Below the pieces are notes generated by a model, which made no database searches, was not told where the DNA came from, and saw only the letters and a list, made by a program, of their open reading frames with translations. A DNA stretch of 64,000 nt from Dinoroseobacter sp049800835. Its GTDB lineage: Bacteria > Pseudomonadota > Alphaproteobacteria > Rhodobacterales > Rhodobacteraceae. Numbering within the stretch: the stretch's first letter is position 1; each line of letters begins with the position of its first letter. A program made the position numbers and the translations under genes. The DNA lies in NCBI RefSeq assembly GCF_049800835.1, contig NZ_JBNAFU010000001.1, positions 1,302,001-1,366,000 of the forward strand, written 5' to 3'. Positions 42,847 to 51,633 of the stretch are shown here, piece after piece.

Positions 42847-42892
42847 GGCACCGACCCCCAGGAAATGCGCGAACAGGAAGGGGATCGGTGCC
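42847..42892 (-). terminator. Probable terminator of ccoNOQP
   Basis: GGCACCGA (42847-42854) pairs with TCGGTGCC (42885-42892), and CCCC/GGGG continues the stem inward. It lies 40-85 nt past the ccoP stop. No clear T-run, so it is tentative. The rest of the 42723-42931 gap shows no convincing gene. Confidence 0.5.
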
Positions 42893-42931
42893 GAAACCGG
42901 GCAGGCGCCCGATGTCTTGGGTGGGGAGGGC

Positions 42932-43798
42932 TTACTCGCCCCCTCCAAGCTGATGAACATAGGTGGCGACGGCCGCGATTTGAGCCTCGGTCAGACGCTC
43001 ACTCCACGGTGGCATCACCCCATAGCGGGAGTAGGTCACGGTCTCACGAAGCGTGTCCGCATCACCACCATAGAGCCAGATGGCATCGGACAGGTTCGGT
43101 GCACCCTGATAGATGTCCCCGCTGCCGTCATCCATATGGCAGGCGGCACAGTTGTCGAGATAGACGGTTTCACCCGCTGCCACGAGGCTTGCGTCTTCAG
43201 GCTCACCTGACAGGCTCATCACATAGTTGACCACTTGCTCGATCTCTTCTTCGGCGAGGATGTCGCCAAAGGCCGGCATCTCGGAATAGCGCGCGTCGAG
43301 GTCATCCTCGTTGCGGATTCCGTGTGCAATGGTCAACTGGATGTCTTCGATCGTGCCACCCCAGAGCCAGTCATTGTCGAGCAGGTTGGGATACCCGCCC
43401 GCCTGGACACCGGCAGCGCCGGAACCGTGGCATTGCGCACACCAGGTGCGGAAGACTGCCGCACCGCCCGAAACCGCATAGCGATAAAGCTCTTCGTTTT
43501 CAGAAAGCGTGGTCAGGTCTGCCGCCGCCAGTTGCGTATCCAGACCGGAGTTCTTCTCCTGGAATTCGGCAATGTCCTTGGCCACTTCGGCGCGGGTCGA
43601 GAAGCCGAGCACCCCAGGGGTCGCACCATTGATCAGAGGCCAGGCCGGATAGGCAATCGTGTAGAGCAGACCCCACGCGATACAGGCGTAGAAGGTCCAC
43701 AGCCACCAGCGCGGGAGGGGATTGTTATACTCTTCGATCCCATCCCAAGAGTGGCCGGTGGTTTCGACCTCTTTTTTGTCGTCAGGCTTCTTACTCAT
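42932..43798 (-). CDS. ccoP: cbb3 oxidase diheme subunit CcoP
   Basis: 288 residues. An N-terminal membrane helix (about 30-52, WWLWTFYACIAWGLLYTI) precedes two class I cytochrome c domains with CAQCH and CAACH heme sites. Met ligands lie in YSEMPAFGD and YGVMPPWSE. It takes electrons from cytochrome c and passes them to CcoO/CcoN. The ATG overlaps the ccoQ stop as ATGA. Last gene of ccoNOQP. Confidence 0.96.
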   Translation of the reverse strand: MSKKPDDKKEVETTGHSWDGIEEYNNPLPRWWLWTFYACIAWGLLYTIAYPAWPLINGATPGVLGFSTRAEVAKDIAEFQEKNSGLDTQLAAADLTTLSENEELYRYAVSGGAAVFRTWCAQCHGSGAAGVQAGGYPNLLDNDWLWGGTIEDIQLTIAHGIRNEDDLDARYSEMPAFGDILAEEEIEQVVNYVMSLSGEPEDASLVAAGETVYLDNCAACHMDDGSGDIYQGAPNLSDAIWLYGGDADTLRETVTYSRYGVMPPWSERLTEAQIAAVATYVHQLGGGE

Positions 43799-44025
43799 AG
43801 CCGCGCCTCCTTGAACTGGGCGATACGCTCGTTGACGTCCGGAATACCGGCACCTCGCGCAGCGGCGGGTTTATCTTCGTGGCGAAACGGGATGCCCGCG
43901 ACGTCCTTGTGCGTGTCCTTCGTCCCCGGACGGAGGGCCCAAAGGCACACTCCGACAAAGAAGACGAACAGGAACAGAAGCATCCAGCTGTCCGCGAATT
44001 CCCGCATGAGAGAATAGGTGTCCAT
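43795..44025 (-). CDS. ccoQ: cbb3 oxidase small subunit CcoQ
   Basis: 76 residues: one helix (about 14-33, SWMLLFLFVFFVGVCLWAL) followed by a basic/acidic tail with FRHEDKP. Typical of CcoQ, which stabilises CcoP in the complex. It lies between ccoO (12-nt gap) and ccoP (4-nt overlap). Confidence 0.92.
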   Translation of the reverse strand: MDTYSLMREFADSWMLLFLFVFFVGVCLWALRPGTKDTHKDVAGIPFRHEDKPAAARGAGIPDVNERIAQFKEARL

Positions 44026-44037
44026 GTCCTGTCCTCC

Positions 44038-44763
44038 TTACCGGCTTGCGTCGGGGGTAAAGGTCTCGAAGTCGACCAGTGTCCCGAGCATCTGAAGATA
44101 AGCGATGATTGCGTCCATCTCGGTCAGTTGTGGCTGACCATCGAAGTTCCGCGTTTGCGCCTTGGGGTACCGAGCGACGACCGCATCCCAATCCCCATCG
44201 GGGTCGGCCTGCGCCAGGAAGTCGGATCGCGCGTTCTCGATCTGCTCATCGGTGTAAGGCACGCCAACGAAGCGGTGTGTGCTCATCAGGTCCCCGATGC
44301 GCTCGCCATCCAGTTCGCGATCCATCAGGAAAGCGTATTTCGGCATCACGGATTCGGGCACCACAGACTGCGGGTCCATCATGTGATCGACATGCCAGTC
44401 ATCCGAGTAGCGTCCACCGACACGGGCCAGATCAGGTCCGGTCCGCTTGGAGCCCCACTGGAACGGATGGTCGTACATCGACTCCGCAGCCAGCGAGTAG
44501 TGGCCGTAACGCTCCACCTCGTCGCGCATCGGGCGGATCATCTGGGAGTGGCAGACATAGCACCCCTCCCGGATGTAGATCTCCCGCCCCTGCAGCTCCA
44601 GCGGGGAGTAGGGGCGCATGCCCTCCACTTCCTCGATGGTGTTCTCCAGGTAGAAGAGCGGTGCGATCTGCACGATACCGCCGATGGTGACGACCAGGAA
44701 GCTGAACACCAGCAACAGGGTCGCGTTCTTTTCGAGGACCTTGTGTTTATCAAGAATAGCCAT
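44038..44763 (-). CDS. ccoO: cbb3 oxidase monoheme subunit CcoO
   Basis: 241 residues. An N-terminal helix (about 17-38, TLLLVFSFLVVTIGGIVQI) anchors it. The heme c site is REGCYVCHSQMIRP, with the Met ligand probably in VVPESVMPKYAFL. The family-typical GPDLARVGGRYSDDWHVDHM is present. It relays electrons from CcoP to the CcoN low-spin heme. It starts 14 nt after ccoN. Confidence 0.96.
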   Translation of the reverse strand: MAILDKHKVLEKNATLLLVFSFLVVTIGGIVQIAPLFYLENTIEEVEGMRPYSPLELQGREIYIREGCYVCHSQMIRPMRDEVERYGHYSLAAESMYDHPFQWGSKRTGPDLARVGGRYSDDWHVDHMMDPQSVVPESVMPKYAFLMDRELDGERIGDLMSTHRFVGVPYTDEQIENARSDFLAQADPDGDWDAVVARYPKAQTRNFDGQPQLTEMDAIIAYLQMLGTLVDFETFTPDASR

Positions 44764-44777
44764 TCTCTGGTCCCTCC

Positions 44778-46379
44778 TTATTCAGCCGGTGCTGCAATCG
44801 GAGCAGAAGACTTCTTCTCTTCGCCGCGGGTCACAGTCCATAGCAGGTTAAGACACATGATGATTGCGCCAGCGAGGTAGAGCACACCGCCCAGACCGCG
44901 CACCACGTACATCGGGAACTTGGCGGACACCGTGTCGGCGAAGGAGTTCACGAGGAAGCCCTGCGCATCCACTTCACGCCACATCAGACCCTCCATGATG
45001 CCCGTGACCCACATGGCCGAGGCGTAGAGGACGATACCGATGGTGGCGAGCCAGAAATGCCAGCTGACCATCGACAGGCTGTAGAGCTTTTCACGGTTCC
45101 ACAGGCGCGGCACCAGGAAGTACAGCGCACCGAACGTGATCATGCCATTCCAGCCAAGCGCGCCGGAGTGCACATGTCCGATCGTCCAGTCCGTGTAGTG
45201 GCTCAACGAGTTCACGGCACGGATCGACATCATCGGACCTTCGAAGGTCGACATGCCGTAGAAGCCGATCGAGATCACCATCATCCGGATCACAGGGTCG
45301 GTCCGCAGCTTGTCCCATGCGCCCGAGAGCGTCATCAGACCGTTGATCATGCCACCCCAGCTCGGCATCCACAGGATGATCGAAAAGACCATACCGAGGG
45401 TCGATGCCCAGTCAGGCAGTGCCGTGTAGTGCAGGTGGTGGGGACCGGCCCAGATATACAGGAAGATCAGGGCCCAGAAGTGGATGATCGACAGCTTGTA
45501 GCTGAACACCGGGCGCTCGGCCTGTTTCGGGACGAAGTAGTACATCATGCCGAGGAAGCCCGCCGTCAGGAAGAAGCCCACGGCGTTGTGGCCGTACCAC
45601 CATTGGGTCATCGCGTCCTGCACACCAGCAAACAACTGCACTGACCGGGAGCCAAAGATCGACACCGGAATGGACAGGTTATTGACGATATGCAGCATCG
45701 CTACCGTCACGATGAAGCTCAGAAGGAACCAGTTCGCAACGTAGATGTGCTTTTCCTTGCGGGTCATGATCGTCCCGAGGAACACCATCAGATAGGCGAC
45801 CCAGACAATGGTCAGCCACAGGTCAACGTACCACTCGGGCTCTGCGTATTCCTTGGACTGGGTTGCCCCAAGCAAATAACCGGTCGCCGCAAGGACGATG
45901 AACAGGTTGTAGCCCCAGAACACGAACCACGCGAGGTTTCCGCCCCAAAGCCGCGCAGCGGAGGTCCGCTGGACAATGTAGAAGGACGTGCACAGCAGCG
46001 CGTTGCCGCCAAAGGCGAAAATCACTGCGGACGTGTGCAGCGGACGCAATCGGCCAAAGTTCGCGTAGCCTTCGGCCCACGCGAAGTTCAATTCCGGGAA
46101 AGCCAACTGGAACGCAATAAACGTACCCGCCAGAAACCCGACAACGCCCCAGAGGGCGGTTGCGATGACGCCGTAGCGTACAACGCCGTCCATGTATTCA
46201 CTTGTGTCGATGACCTTGGGCTCGTCCACTCGGCGAACTTGCCAGAGGAACATCCCTCCGGCGATGACCATGATCAAGACAGCGTGGATCTGATAGGCCA
46301 GGTCATGTGCATAGTTGGCGGCGATTGCCGCGCCCAGTGCGACCAGACCAAGCAGTACGATTTTAACGTAGTCCCACAT
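44778..46379 (-). CDS. ccoN: cbb3 oxidase catalytic subunit CcoN
   Basis: 533 residues with twelve or more membrane helices. Conserved landmarks include LHTSAVIFAFGGNALL (low-spin heme His), WWYGHNAVGFFLTAGFLGMMYY (Cu-B His and the cross-linked Tyr region), GPHHLHYTALPDWA (Cu-B His pair) and HVHSGALGWNGM (heme ligands). It reduces O2 to water at very low oxygen. First gene of ccoNOQP, with an FNR box about 100 nt upstream. Confidence 0.97.
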   Translation of the reverse strand: MWDYVKIVLLGLVALGAAIAANYAHDLAYQIHAVLIMVIAGGMFLWQVRRVDEPKVIDTSEYMDGVVRYGVIATALWGVVGFLAGTFIAFQLAFPELNFAWAEGYANFGRLRPLHTSAVIFAFGGNALLCTSFYIVQRTSAARLWGGNLAWFVFWGYNLFIVLAATGYLLGATQSKEYAEPEWYVDLWLTIVWVAYLMVFLGTIMTRKEKHIYVANWFLLSFIVTVAMLHIVNNLSIPVSIFGSRSVQLFAGVQDAMTQWWYGHNAVGFFLTAGFLGMMYYFVPKQAERPVFSYKLSIIHFWALIFLYIWAGPHHLHYTALPDWASTLGMVFSIILWMPSWGGMINGLMTLSGAWDKLRTDPVIRMMVISIGFYGMSTFEGPMMSIRAVNSLSHYTDWTIGHVHSGALGWNGMITFGALYFLVPRLWNREKLYSLSMVSWHFWLATIGIVLYASAMWVTGIMEGLMWREVDAQGFLVNSFADTVSAKFPMYVVRGLGGVLYLAGAIIMCLNLLWTVTRGEEKKSSAPIAAPAE

Positions 46380-46692
46380 TGATCGTCCCTTCTTTTGACC
46401 GAAGCGACCGACTCAAAACACGGACTCCGGCGTTAATTATGGGGTTTACATGCGGGTTTCGGATTGGGGCCTCCTTGATCCATGTCAAAACTTTCAGTGG
46501 ACCGCTTCAGAAGCCCCGAGATTTGAGACCAAAGTCGTAACCAATACGCACCTTTGGCCGAGGCAATCCGGCTTTCTTAAAGAAAATCAAGTGGTTCGAA
46601 TAAGCCGTGTGTCAATCAAACTGGACACTTCGCGCGATTTGCGACAATCGCGCGCAGATGCTCACAAACATGGGGAACCGCAGAGTGCGAGA
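46380..46692. other. Intergenic region between ccoN and fnrL
   Basis: 313 nt without a supported gene. It holds the ccoN promoter region with the FNR box at 46475-46488 and a hairpin CGCGCGATT (46631-46639) / AATCGCGCG (46646-46654) that could end fnrL transcription. The hairpin has no clear T-run. The rest shows nothing I can name. Confidence 0.6.
46475..46488 (-). promoter_or_regulatory. FNR box upstream of ccoNOQP
   Basis: TTGATCCATGTCAA is a TTGAT-N4-GTCAA palindrome. Its centre is about 102 nt before the ccoN ATG. Possible -10 hexamers occur in the TGTAAA and CATAAT stretches (46436-46450, minus strand), but I cannot choose between them. Confidence 0.88.
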
Positions 46693-47442
46693 TCAGACGA
46701 GGAAACCGCCGTCGCTGTCGTCGCCTGTTTCATCGAGCAAAACAGAGAAATCCGGGATCGTGACTTCGCGCTTGCCCTGCAACTTGATCACACCATCGCG
46801 CTTGAGCGCGGAGACCTGTCGCGACACGGTTTCGAGCGTAAGGCCGAGGTAGTCAGCCATGGCCTCGCGGGTCATCGGCAGATCAAAGGTGAAATCGGTC
46901 TCGTGATCATGCTGGGCGATCGCTGCCTTGCGGCGGGCGATGATCGCCAGAAGGCTCGCGATCTTCTCGCGCGCGGTCTTACGCCCCAGCAGCAACAGCC
47001 ATTCCCGCGCCGCATCCAACTCGTCCAGCGTCATCTCAAGCAGGCGCTGTGCAACGTGCGGCGTGGTGTTCATCAACTCTTCGAACGGGCCGCGACGGAA
47101 ACAGCACAGCGTAACCTTGGTCGATGCCGTGACGTCGTAGGGCGCCACGAGTCGACCGGGCCGGCCAAGGAAATCAGACGGCAAAAGCAAGCCGACCATC
47201 TGGCGCCGGCCATCTTCCATCGTCTGGCTGAGCGAGGCGATTCCGTCCACAACGGACGCAACGAAATTCAGTTCGTCACCAGACCAGACGATGGTCTGTC
47301 CAGCCTCGAAATCGCGGTAGTATTTCATCGACTCCAGCAATTCCAATTCCTCGGCATCGCAGCGTGCGCACACTGCCCGATGACGGATTGGGCATTCAGA
47401 GCAATCTTTATTGAATTGAAGCGTTTGGGTGGCCGTTTGCAT
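46693..47442 (-). CDS. fnrL: FnrL, oxygen-sensing Crp/Fnr-family regulator
   Basis: 249 residues. The N-terminal Fe-S cysteines lie in CSECPIRHRAVCARC. The cyclic-nucleotide-like fold spans about 30-150, including YRDFEAGQTIVWSGDELNFV. The HTH carries MTREAMADYLGLTLETVSRQVSALKRDG, where E-xx-SR reads the TTGAT half-site. The 4Fe-4S cluster makes it active without oxygen. Start at MQTATQTLQF: the ATG is only 3 nt from the FNR box, and no good ribosome site is visible. Divergent from hemN. Confidence 0.93.
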   Translation of the reverse strand: MQTATQTLQFNKDCSECPIRHRAVCARCDAEELELLESMKYYRDFEAGQTIVWSGDELNFVASVVDGIASLSQTMEDGRRQMVGLLLPSDFLGRPGRLVAPYDVTASTKVTLCCFRRGPFEELMNTTPHVAQRLLEMTLDELDAAREWLLLLGRKTAREKIASLLAIIARRKAAIAQHDHETDFTFDLPMTREAMADYLGLTLETVSRQVSALKRDGVIKLQGKREVTIPDFSVLLDETGDDSDGGFLV

Positions 47443-47445
47443 GGA

Positions 47446-47459
47446 TTGATCTGGGTCAA
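47446..47459. promoter_or_regulatory. FNR box between fnrL and hemN
   Basis: TTGATCTGGGTCAA, TTGAT-N4-GTCAA. It is 3 nt upstream of the fnrL ATG, a position suited to autorepression. Its centre lies 41.5 nt before the hemN ATG at 47494, the spacing of a class II activator site if transcription began at that codon. Confidence 0.85.
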
Positions 47460-47493
47460 GGACATAGGAGATGAGTTGTTCGATGGTAGCCGT

Positions 47494-48855
47494 ATGGATA
47501 CCAAAACGCAACTTGCACGGCTTGGCCTATTTGACGCGCGTGTGCCCCGCTACACGAGCTATCCGACAGCGACGCATTTCGCTGACGGCATTGGGCCAAG
47601 GAACTTTGTGGACTGGATCGGTCAGATCGCTCCGGAAACGGAGATCTCACTGTACGTGCATGTGCCGTTCTGCCGCCGGCTGTGCTGGTTTTGCGCATGT
47701 CGGACGCAAGGAACGCAATCGACGGAACCGGTCCGCGCCTATGTGGAAACGCTGAAGACCGAGATAGAAATCCTCCGTCAGGCGCTGCCCGAAGGGGTGA
47801 AGCTTTCGCGCCTGCACTGGGGCGGCGGCACACCGACCTTGCTTGCCCCTGACATGATGGCAGACCTGGCCACGGCACTGTTTTCTGTGGCGCCCAAGAC
47901 AGACAGGACCGAATTCTCGGTCGAGATCGATCCGAACGAGATTGACGACGCGCGGCTTGATGCGCTGGCGTCGGCCGGCATGAACCGTGCCTCGATCGGT
48001 GTCCAGGACTTCGACCCTGATATCCAAAAAGCCATTGGCCGGGATCAGAGCTTCGAGATCACGCAAGCCGCTGTGGATGGGCTGCGCGCGCGCGGGATCA
48101 CCTCGCTCAACGCGGATATCCTGTATGGTCTGCCCTATCAGAACGATCAGAAGATCACGGACTCCGTGCAGAAACTTCTGTCACTCAACCCGGACAGGGT
48201 CGCGCTTTACGGATATGCGCACGTGCCCTGGATGGCGCGGCGCCAGAACCTGATCCCGACCGAGGCCTTACCAACGCCGGAACAACGCTTGGCACTCTTC
48301 GACATCGCGCGCAGGCTGTTCCGTTGGGACAATTACGCCGAGATCGGGATCGACCATTTCGCCCGGTTCGACGATGGGCTGGCACAGGCTGCTCAGGCCG
48401 GCACGCTGCGCAGAAATTTCCAAGGTTACACGGATGACACTGCGCCTGTGCTGATCGGGCTTGGTGCGTCTGCAATCTCGCGCTTCCCTCAGGGATATGC
48501 GCAAAACGCCCCGGGCACGGCTCAATATCAAAAGGCCATTCGGGCGGGCCAGTTCTCGGTCGCCAAGGGACACGCGTTCCGCGACGAAGACACTCTGCGG
48601 TCACGCATGATCGAGATGATCATGTGCGAGTTCGCAATCAACGGCACAGCACTTCAAACCGAATTCGGCGTGCCCGCAACACGCCTGAAAGAGATGTACC
48701 GGGTCGCAGAAGCCGCTTTTCCCGGCATGCTGGAGCTAGTTGATGGTGGGCTGTCGCTGCGCATCAAGCCCGATGGGCGCCCCCTGACACGCATGATCGC
48801 GCGCGCATTCGACGGCTACGAAGCGCCTGCGGGAAGCCACTCTATCGCGACGTGA
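47494..48855 (+). CDS. hemN: Oxygen-independent coproporphyrinogen III oxidase
   Basis: 453 residues of radical-SAM type. The cluster motif is CRRLCWFCACRT (CxxxCxxC, plus the conserved fourth Cys). Upstream ARVPRYTSYPTATHF and GGGTPTLL are HemN signatures, as are ELDPNEI-type SVEIDPNEID and NRASIGVQDFD. It converts coproporphyrinogen III to protoporphyrinogen IX without oxygen. The ATG at 47494 fits the family. An in-frame TTG at 47476 has AGGAG 5 nt upstream and is an alternative start. Its stop abuts the convergent yejF stop with no gap. Confidence 0.94.
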   Translation: MDTKTQLARLGLFDARVPRYTSYPTATHFADGIGPRNFVDWIGQIAPETEISLYVHVPFCRRLCWFCACRTQGTQSTEPVRAYVETLKTEIEILRQALPEGVKLSRLHWGGGTPTLLAPDMMADLATALFSVAPKTDRTEFSVEIDPNEIDDARLDALASAGMNRASIGVQDFDPDIQKAIGRDQSFEITQAAVDGLRARGITSLNADILYGLPYQNDQKITDSVQKLLSLNPDRVALYGYAHVPWMARRQNLIPTEALPTPEQRLALFDIARRLFRWDNYAEIGIDHFARFDDGLAQAAQAGTLRRNFQGYTDDTAPVLIGLGASAISRFPQGYAQNAPGTAQYQKAIRAGQFSVAKGHAFRDEDTLRSRMIEMIMCEFAINGTALQTEFGVPATRLKEMYRVAEAAFPGMLELVDGGLSLRIKPDGRPLTRMIARAFDGYEAPAGSHSIAT

Positions 48856-50457
48856 TCAAGCCGCTCCGCGGTCCATGAAGGCCGCGGCAAGCAGTTCACG
48901 CGTGTAGTCAGAGCTCGGGTTTTCGAAGATCTGCGTCCCTTCGCCCACCTCCACGACATCACCAGCGCGCATGACAATCACCTTGTGGCTCAAAGCGCGC
49001 ACAACCTTCAGGTCGTGCGATATGAAGATATAGGCGAGGTTGTGCTTGCGTTGCAGGTCACGCAACAGATCCACGATCTGAACCTGCACAGTCATATCGA
49101 GCGCGGACGTCGGTTCATCCAGAACGACAAGTTTAGGACGCAGGATCATCGCGCGCGCGATGGCAATACGTTGCCTTTGACCTCCGGAGAATTCATGCGG
49201 ATAGCGATCCATCATGGACGGATCCAATCCGACCTCGGTCAGGATTTCGGCCACCATCTCGCGCGGGTTGCGCCCGTCTTCGACGCCGTGCACCCCCAGA
49301 CCCTCGGCGATGATCTGTGCAATGGTCATGCGCGGGCTCAGCGAACCATAGGGGTCCTGAAACACCACCTGCATGTCCTTGCGCAGGCTGCGCAGTTTCT
49401 TGGAGGACCAGCCCTGAATATTCTCACTCGCGTACACGATCCGGCCTTCGGACGAAATCAGGCGCAGGATTGCCAGCGCCAGCGTGGTCTTGCCTGATCC
49501 GGACTCGCCCACCACCCCCAGTGTCTCGCCCGCGCGGACCGAAATCGACGCCTCATTCACGGCCTTCACGTGACCGACAGTCTTTTTCAGGATCCCGCGC
49601 TGGATCGGAAACCAGACCTTGAGGCGATCGGTCGAAACGATTTCTTCCGCGGTTTCCGGCACGGGACCGGGTGTACCGGATGGCTCGGCTGCCAGCAGTT
49701 TCTGTGTGTAGGGGTGTTGGGGGTTCGCAAAAATTTCGGCCGTCGGGCCACTCTCCACAATCTCGCCGCCTTGCATGACGCAGACCCGATCTGCGATCCG
49801 CCGCACGATGGCGAGGTCATGCGTAATGAACAGAAGGCTCATGCCTTCGGACGCCTTGAGATCGGCAAGCAGGTCAAGGATCTGCGCCTGAATCGTGACA
49901 TCCAGCGCGGTTGTCGGTTCATCCGCGATCAACAGGTTGGGACCGTTCGCCAGCGCCATCGCGATCATGACCCGCTGGCGTTGCCCGCCCGACAGCTGGT
50001 GAGGATAGGATCCCAACCGGCTTTCGGCGTCACGAATGCCCACCTTCTCCAACAGTTCGATGATGCGGGCGCGCGCTGCGTCACCTTGTAGGTTCTGGTG
50101 CAGCGCGAGGCTTTCGGCGATCTGCTTTTCTAGAGTGTGAAGCGGGTTGAGGGACGTCATCGGTTCCTGGAAAATGAAGCTGACATCGTTGCCACGGACC
50201 CGGCGCAGTTCCGGCTCCGGCGCCCCGATCATCTCGGCCCCCTCGTAGGTCACCGACCCTGCCACCTGTGCTGACTCCGGCAACAGGGACACCGTGGAAA
50301 GGGCCGTGACCGACTTGCCTGACCCGGACTCGCCCACAAGTGCGACCGTCTCTCCGCGGTCGACCACGAAGCTCACGCCGCGCACCGCCTGCGAGGTCTT
50401 CCCATCCTGCGTGAAACTCACGCGCAGGTCAGTCACCTGAAGGACCGGATCGCTCAT
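48856..50457 (-). CDS. yejF: YejF-like ABC transporter, two fused ATPase domains
   Basis: 533 residues with two nucleotide-binding domains. NBD1 has GESGSGKSVTAL, LSGGQRQRVMIAMALA and LLIADEPTTALDV. NBD2 has GESGSGKTTLAL, FSGGQRQRIAIARAM and LVVLDEPTSALDM. It powers the YejABEF importer of microcin-C-like peptides or other oligopeptides. It overlaps the yejE stop as ATGA and is the last gene of the operon. Confidence 0.92.
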   Translation of the reverse strand: MSDPVLQVTDLRVSFTQDGKTSQAVRGVSFVVDRGETVALVGESGSGKSVTALSTVSLLPESAQVAGSVTYEGAEMIGAPEPELRRVRGNDVSFIFQEPMTSLNPLHTLEKQIAESLALHQNLQGDAARARIIELLEKVGIRDAESRLGSYPHQLSGGQRQRVMIAMALANGPNLLIADEPTTALDVTIQAQILDLLADLKASEGMSLLFITHDLAIVRRIADRVCVMQGGEIVESGPTAEIFANPQHPYTQKLLAAEPSGTPGPVPETAEEIVSTDRLKVWFPIQRGILKKTVGHVKAVNEASISVRAGETLGVVGESGSGKTTLALAILRLISSEGRIVYASENIQGWSSKKLRSLRKDMQVVFQDPYGSLSPRMTIAQIIAEGLGVHGVEDGRNPREMVAEILTEVGLDPSMMDRYPHEFSGGQRQRIAIARAMILRPKLVVLDEPTSALDMTVQVQIVDLLRDLQRKHNLAYIFISHDLKVVRALSHKVIVMRAGDVVEVGEGTQIFENPSSDYTRELLAAAFMDRGAA

Positions 50458-51632
50458 GAAAAGGTCTTTCTGGGGTCAAAGGCATCGCGGACCCCTTCGA
50501 AGATGAACACCAGCAGCGACAGCATGATCGCGAAGGTGAAGAAAGCGGTAAAGGCCAGCCACGGGGCCTGCAGGTTCTGTTTGGCCTGCAACGTCAACTC
50601 CCCCAGGGAGGGGGCCGAGGACGGCAAACCGAACCCGAGGAAATCGAGTGCAGCGAGAGACCCGATCGTTCCGGTGATGATGAAGGGCAGCATCGTCACC
50701 GTGGCAACCATGGCATTCGGCAGCACGTGGCGAAACATGATCGTGCCGTTTGAAACACCAAGCGCGCGGGCCGCGCGCACATACTCGAAGTTGCGCGCTC
50801 GCAGGAATTCCGCCCGCACCACGCCGACCAGCGCGGTCCAGCCAAACAGCACCATCAAGAACACAAGGAGCCAGAAATCCATCTGAAAGATCGCAGCGAC
50901 GATGATGATGATGTAAAGGCTGGGTGTGGCCCCCCACAACTCGATGATCCGCTGAAAGATCAGGTCCGTCAGCCCCCCGAAGTAGCCTTGGATTGCGCCT
51001 GCCGCGATGCCGATCACGGATGTGATTACCGTAACGACCAGCGCGAAGGCCACCGATAGTCGGAACCCGTAGATGACACGTGCCAACACATCGCGCGCCG
51101 TATCGTCCGTGCCCAGAAGGTGGTTGCCGTCGGGGGCGGACGGGGCGGTGCCCTGGATGTCGTTCACAGTGTCGAAGCTGTAGGGAATTGGCGGCCAGAG
51201 CACCCAGCCCTTGTTAATCTCCTCTCCATCGACAATGCCGTCCTCGGCGTCCTCGATCACCCCCTCCGGATCATCCCAACACGCCTCGAGACCGCCGGAC
51301 ACGATAAGGCATTCAACTTCCACATCGCGGTAGACAGCCTCCGTCCGGAAATCCCCGCCGAATGCCGTTTCGGGATAAAAGGTCGTAACGGGTGTAAAGT
51401 AGTCATCCTGATATTTGACCAGCAGCGGACGATCGTTGGCGATCAGTTCCGCGAACAGCGAAAGTCCGAACAGGATCGAGAATATGATCAGAGACCAGTA
51501 AGCCCGCCGGTTCGCCTTGAAGTTCCGCCACCGACGCTGACCCAGCGGTGAAAGCGCGAAGAACCATTTTTTCTCGGGCGGCACAACAACTTCGGGTACG
51601 GGATCCGGGTGATGATCTTCGGCAACGGCCAT
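50454..51632 (-). CDS. yejE: YejE-like ABC permease
   Basis: 392 residues. An N-terminal cytoplasmic arm (to about 40, SPLGQRRWRNFKANRRA) leads to the first helix. A periplasmic insert of about 130 residues (GGDFRTEAVYRDVEVECL region) is typical of YejE, followed by the binding-protein-dependent transport domain with DDTARDVLARVIYGFR and the EAA loop YVRAARALGVSNGTIMFRHVLPNA. Start at MAVAEDHH, 1 nt after the yejB stop. Confidence 0.92.
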   Translation of the reverse strand: MAVAEDHHPDPVPEVVVPPEKKWFFALSPLGQRRWRNFKANRRAYWSLIIFSILFGLSLFAELIANDRPLLVKYQDDYFTPVTTFYPETAFGGDFRTEAVYRDVEVECLIVSGGLEACWDDPEGVIEDAEDGIVDGEEINKGWVLWPPIPYSFDTVNDIQGTAPSAPDGNHLLGTDDTARDVLARVIYGFRLSVAFALVVTVITSVIGIAAGAIQGYFGGLTDLIFQRIIELWGATPSLYIIIIVAAIFQMDFWLLVFLMVLFGWTALVGVVRAEFLRARNFEYVRAARALGVSNGTIMFRHVLPNAMVATVTMLPFIITGTIGSLAALDFLGFGLPSSAPSLGELTLQAKQNLQAPWLAFTAFFTFAIMLSLLVFIFEGVRDAFDPRKTFS

Positions 51633-51633
51633 T

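Noticed and set aside
42643..42960. Short minus-strand frame with a hydrophobic PIPFLFAHFLGVGAMFFRR stretch resembling a sorting tail
   Set aside because: No exported domain precedes it; it covers the terminator hairpin after ccoP and the start of the neighbouring gene.
46436..46450. -10 element for ccoN (CATAAT or TGTAAA, minus strand)
   Set aside because: Neither gives a convincing distance to the FNR box, so no promoter is annotated.
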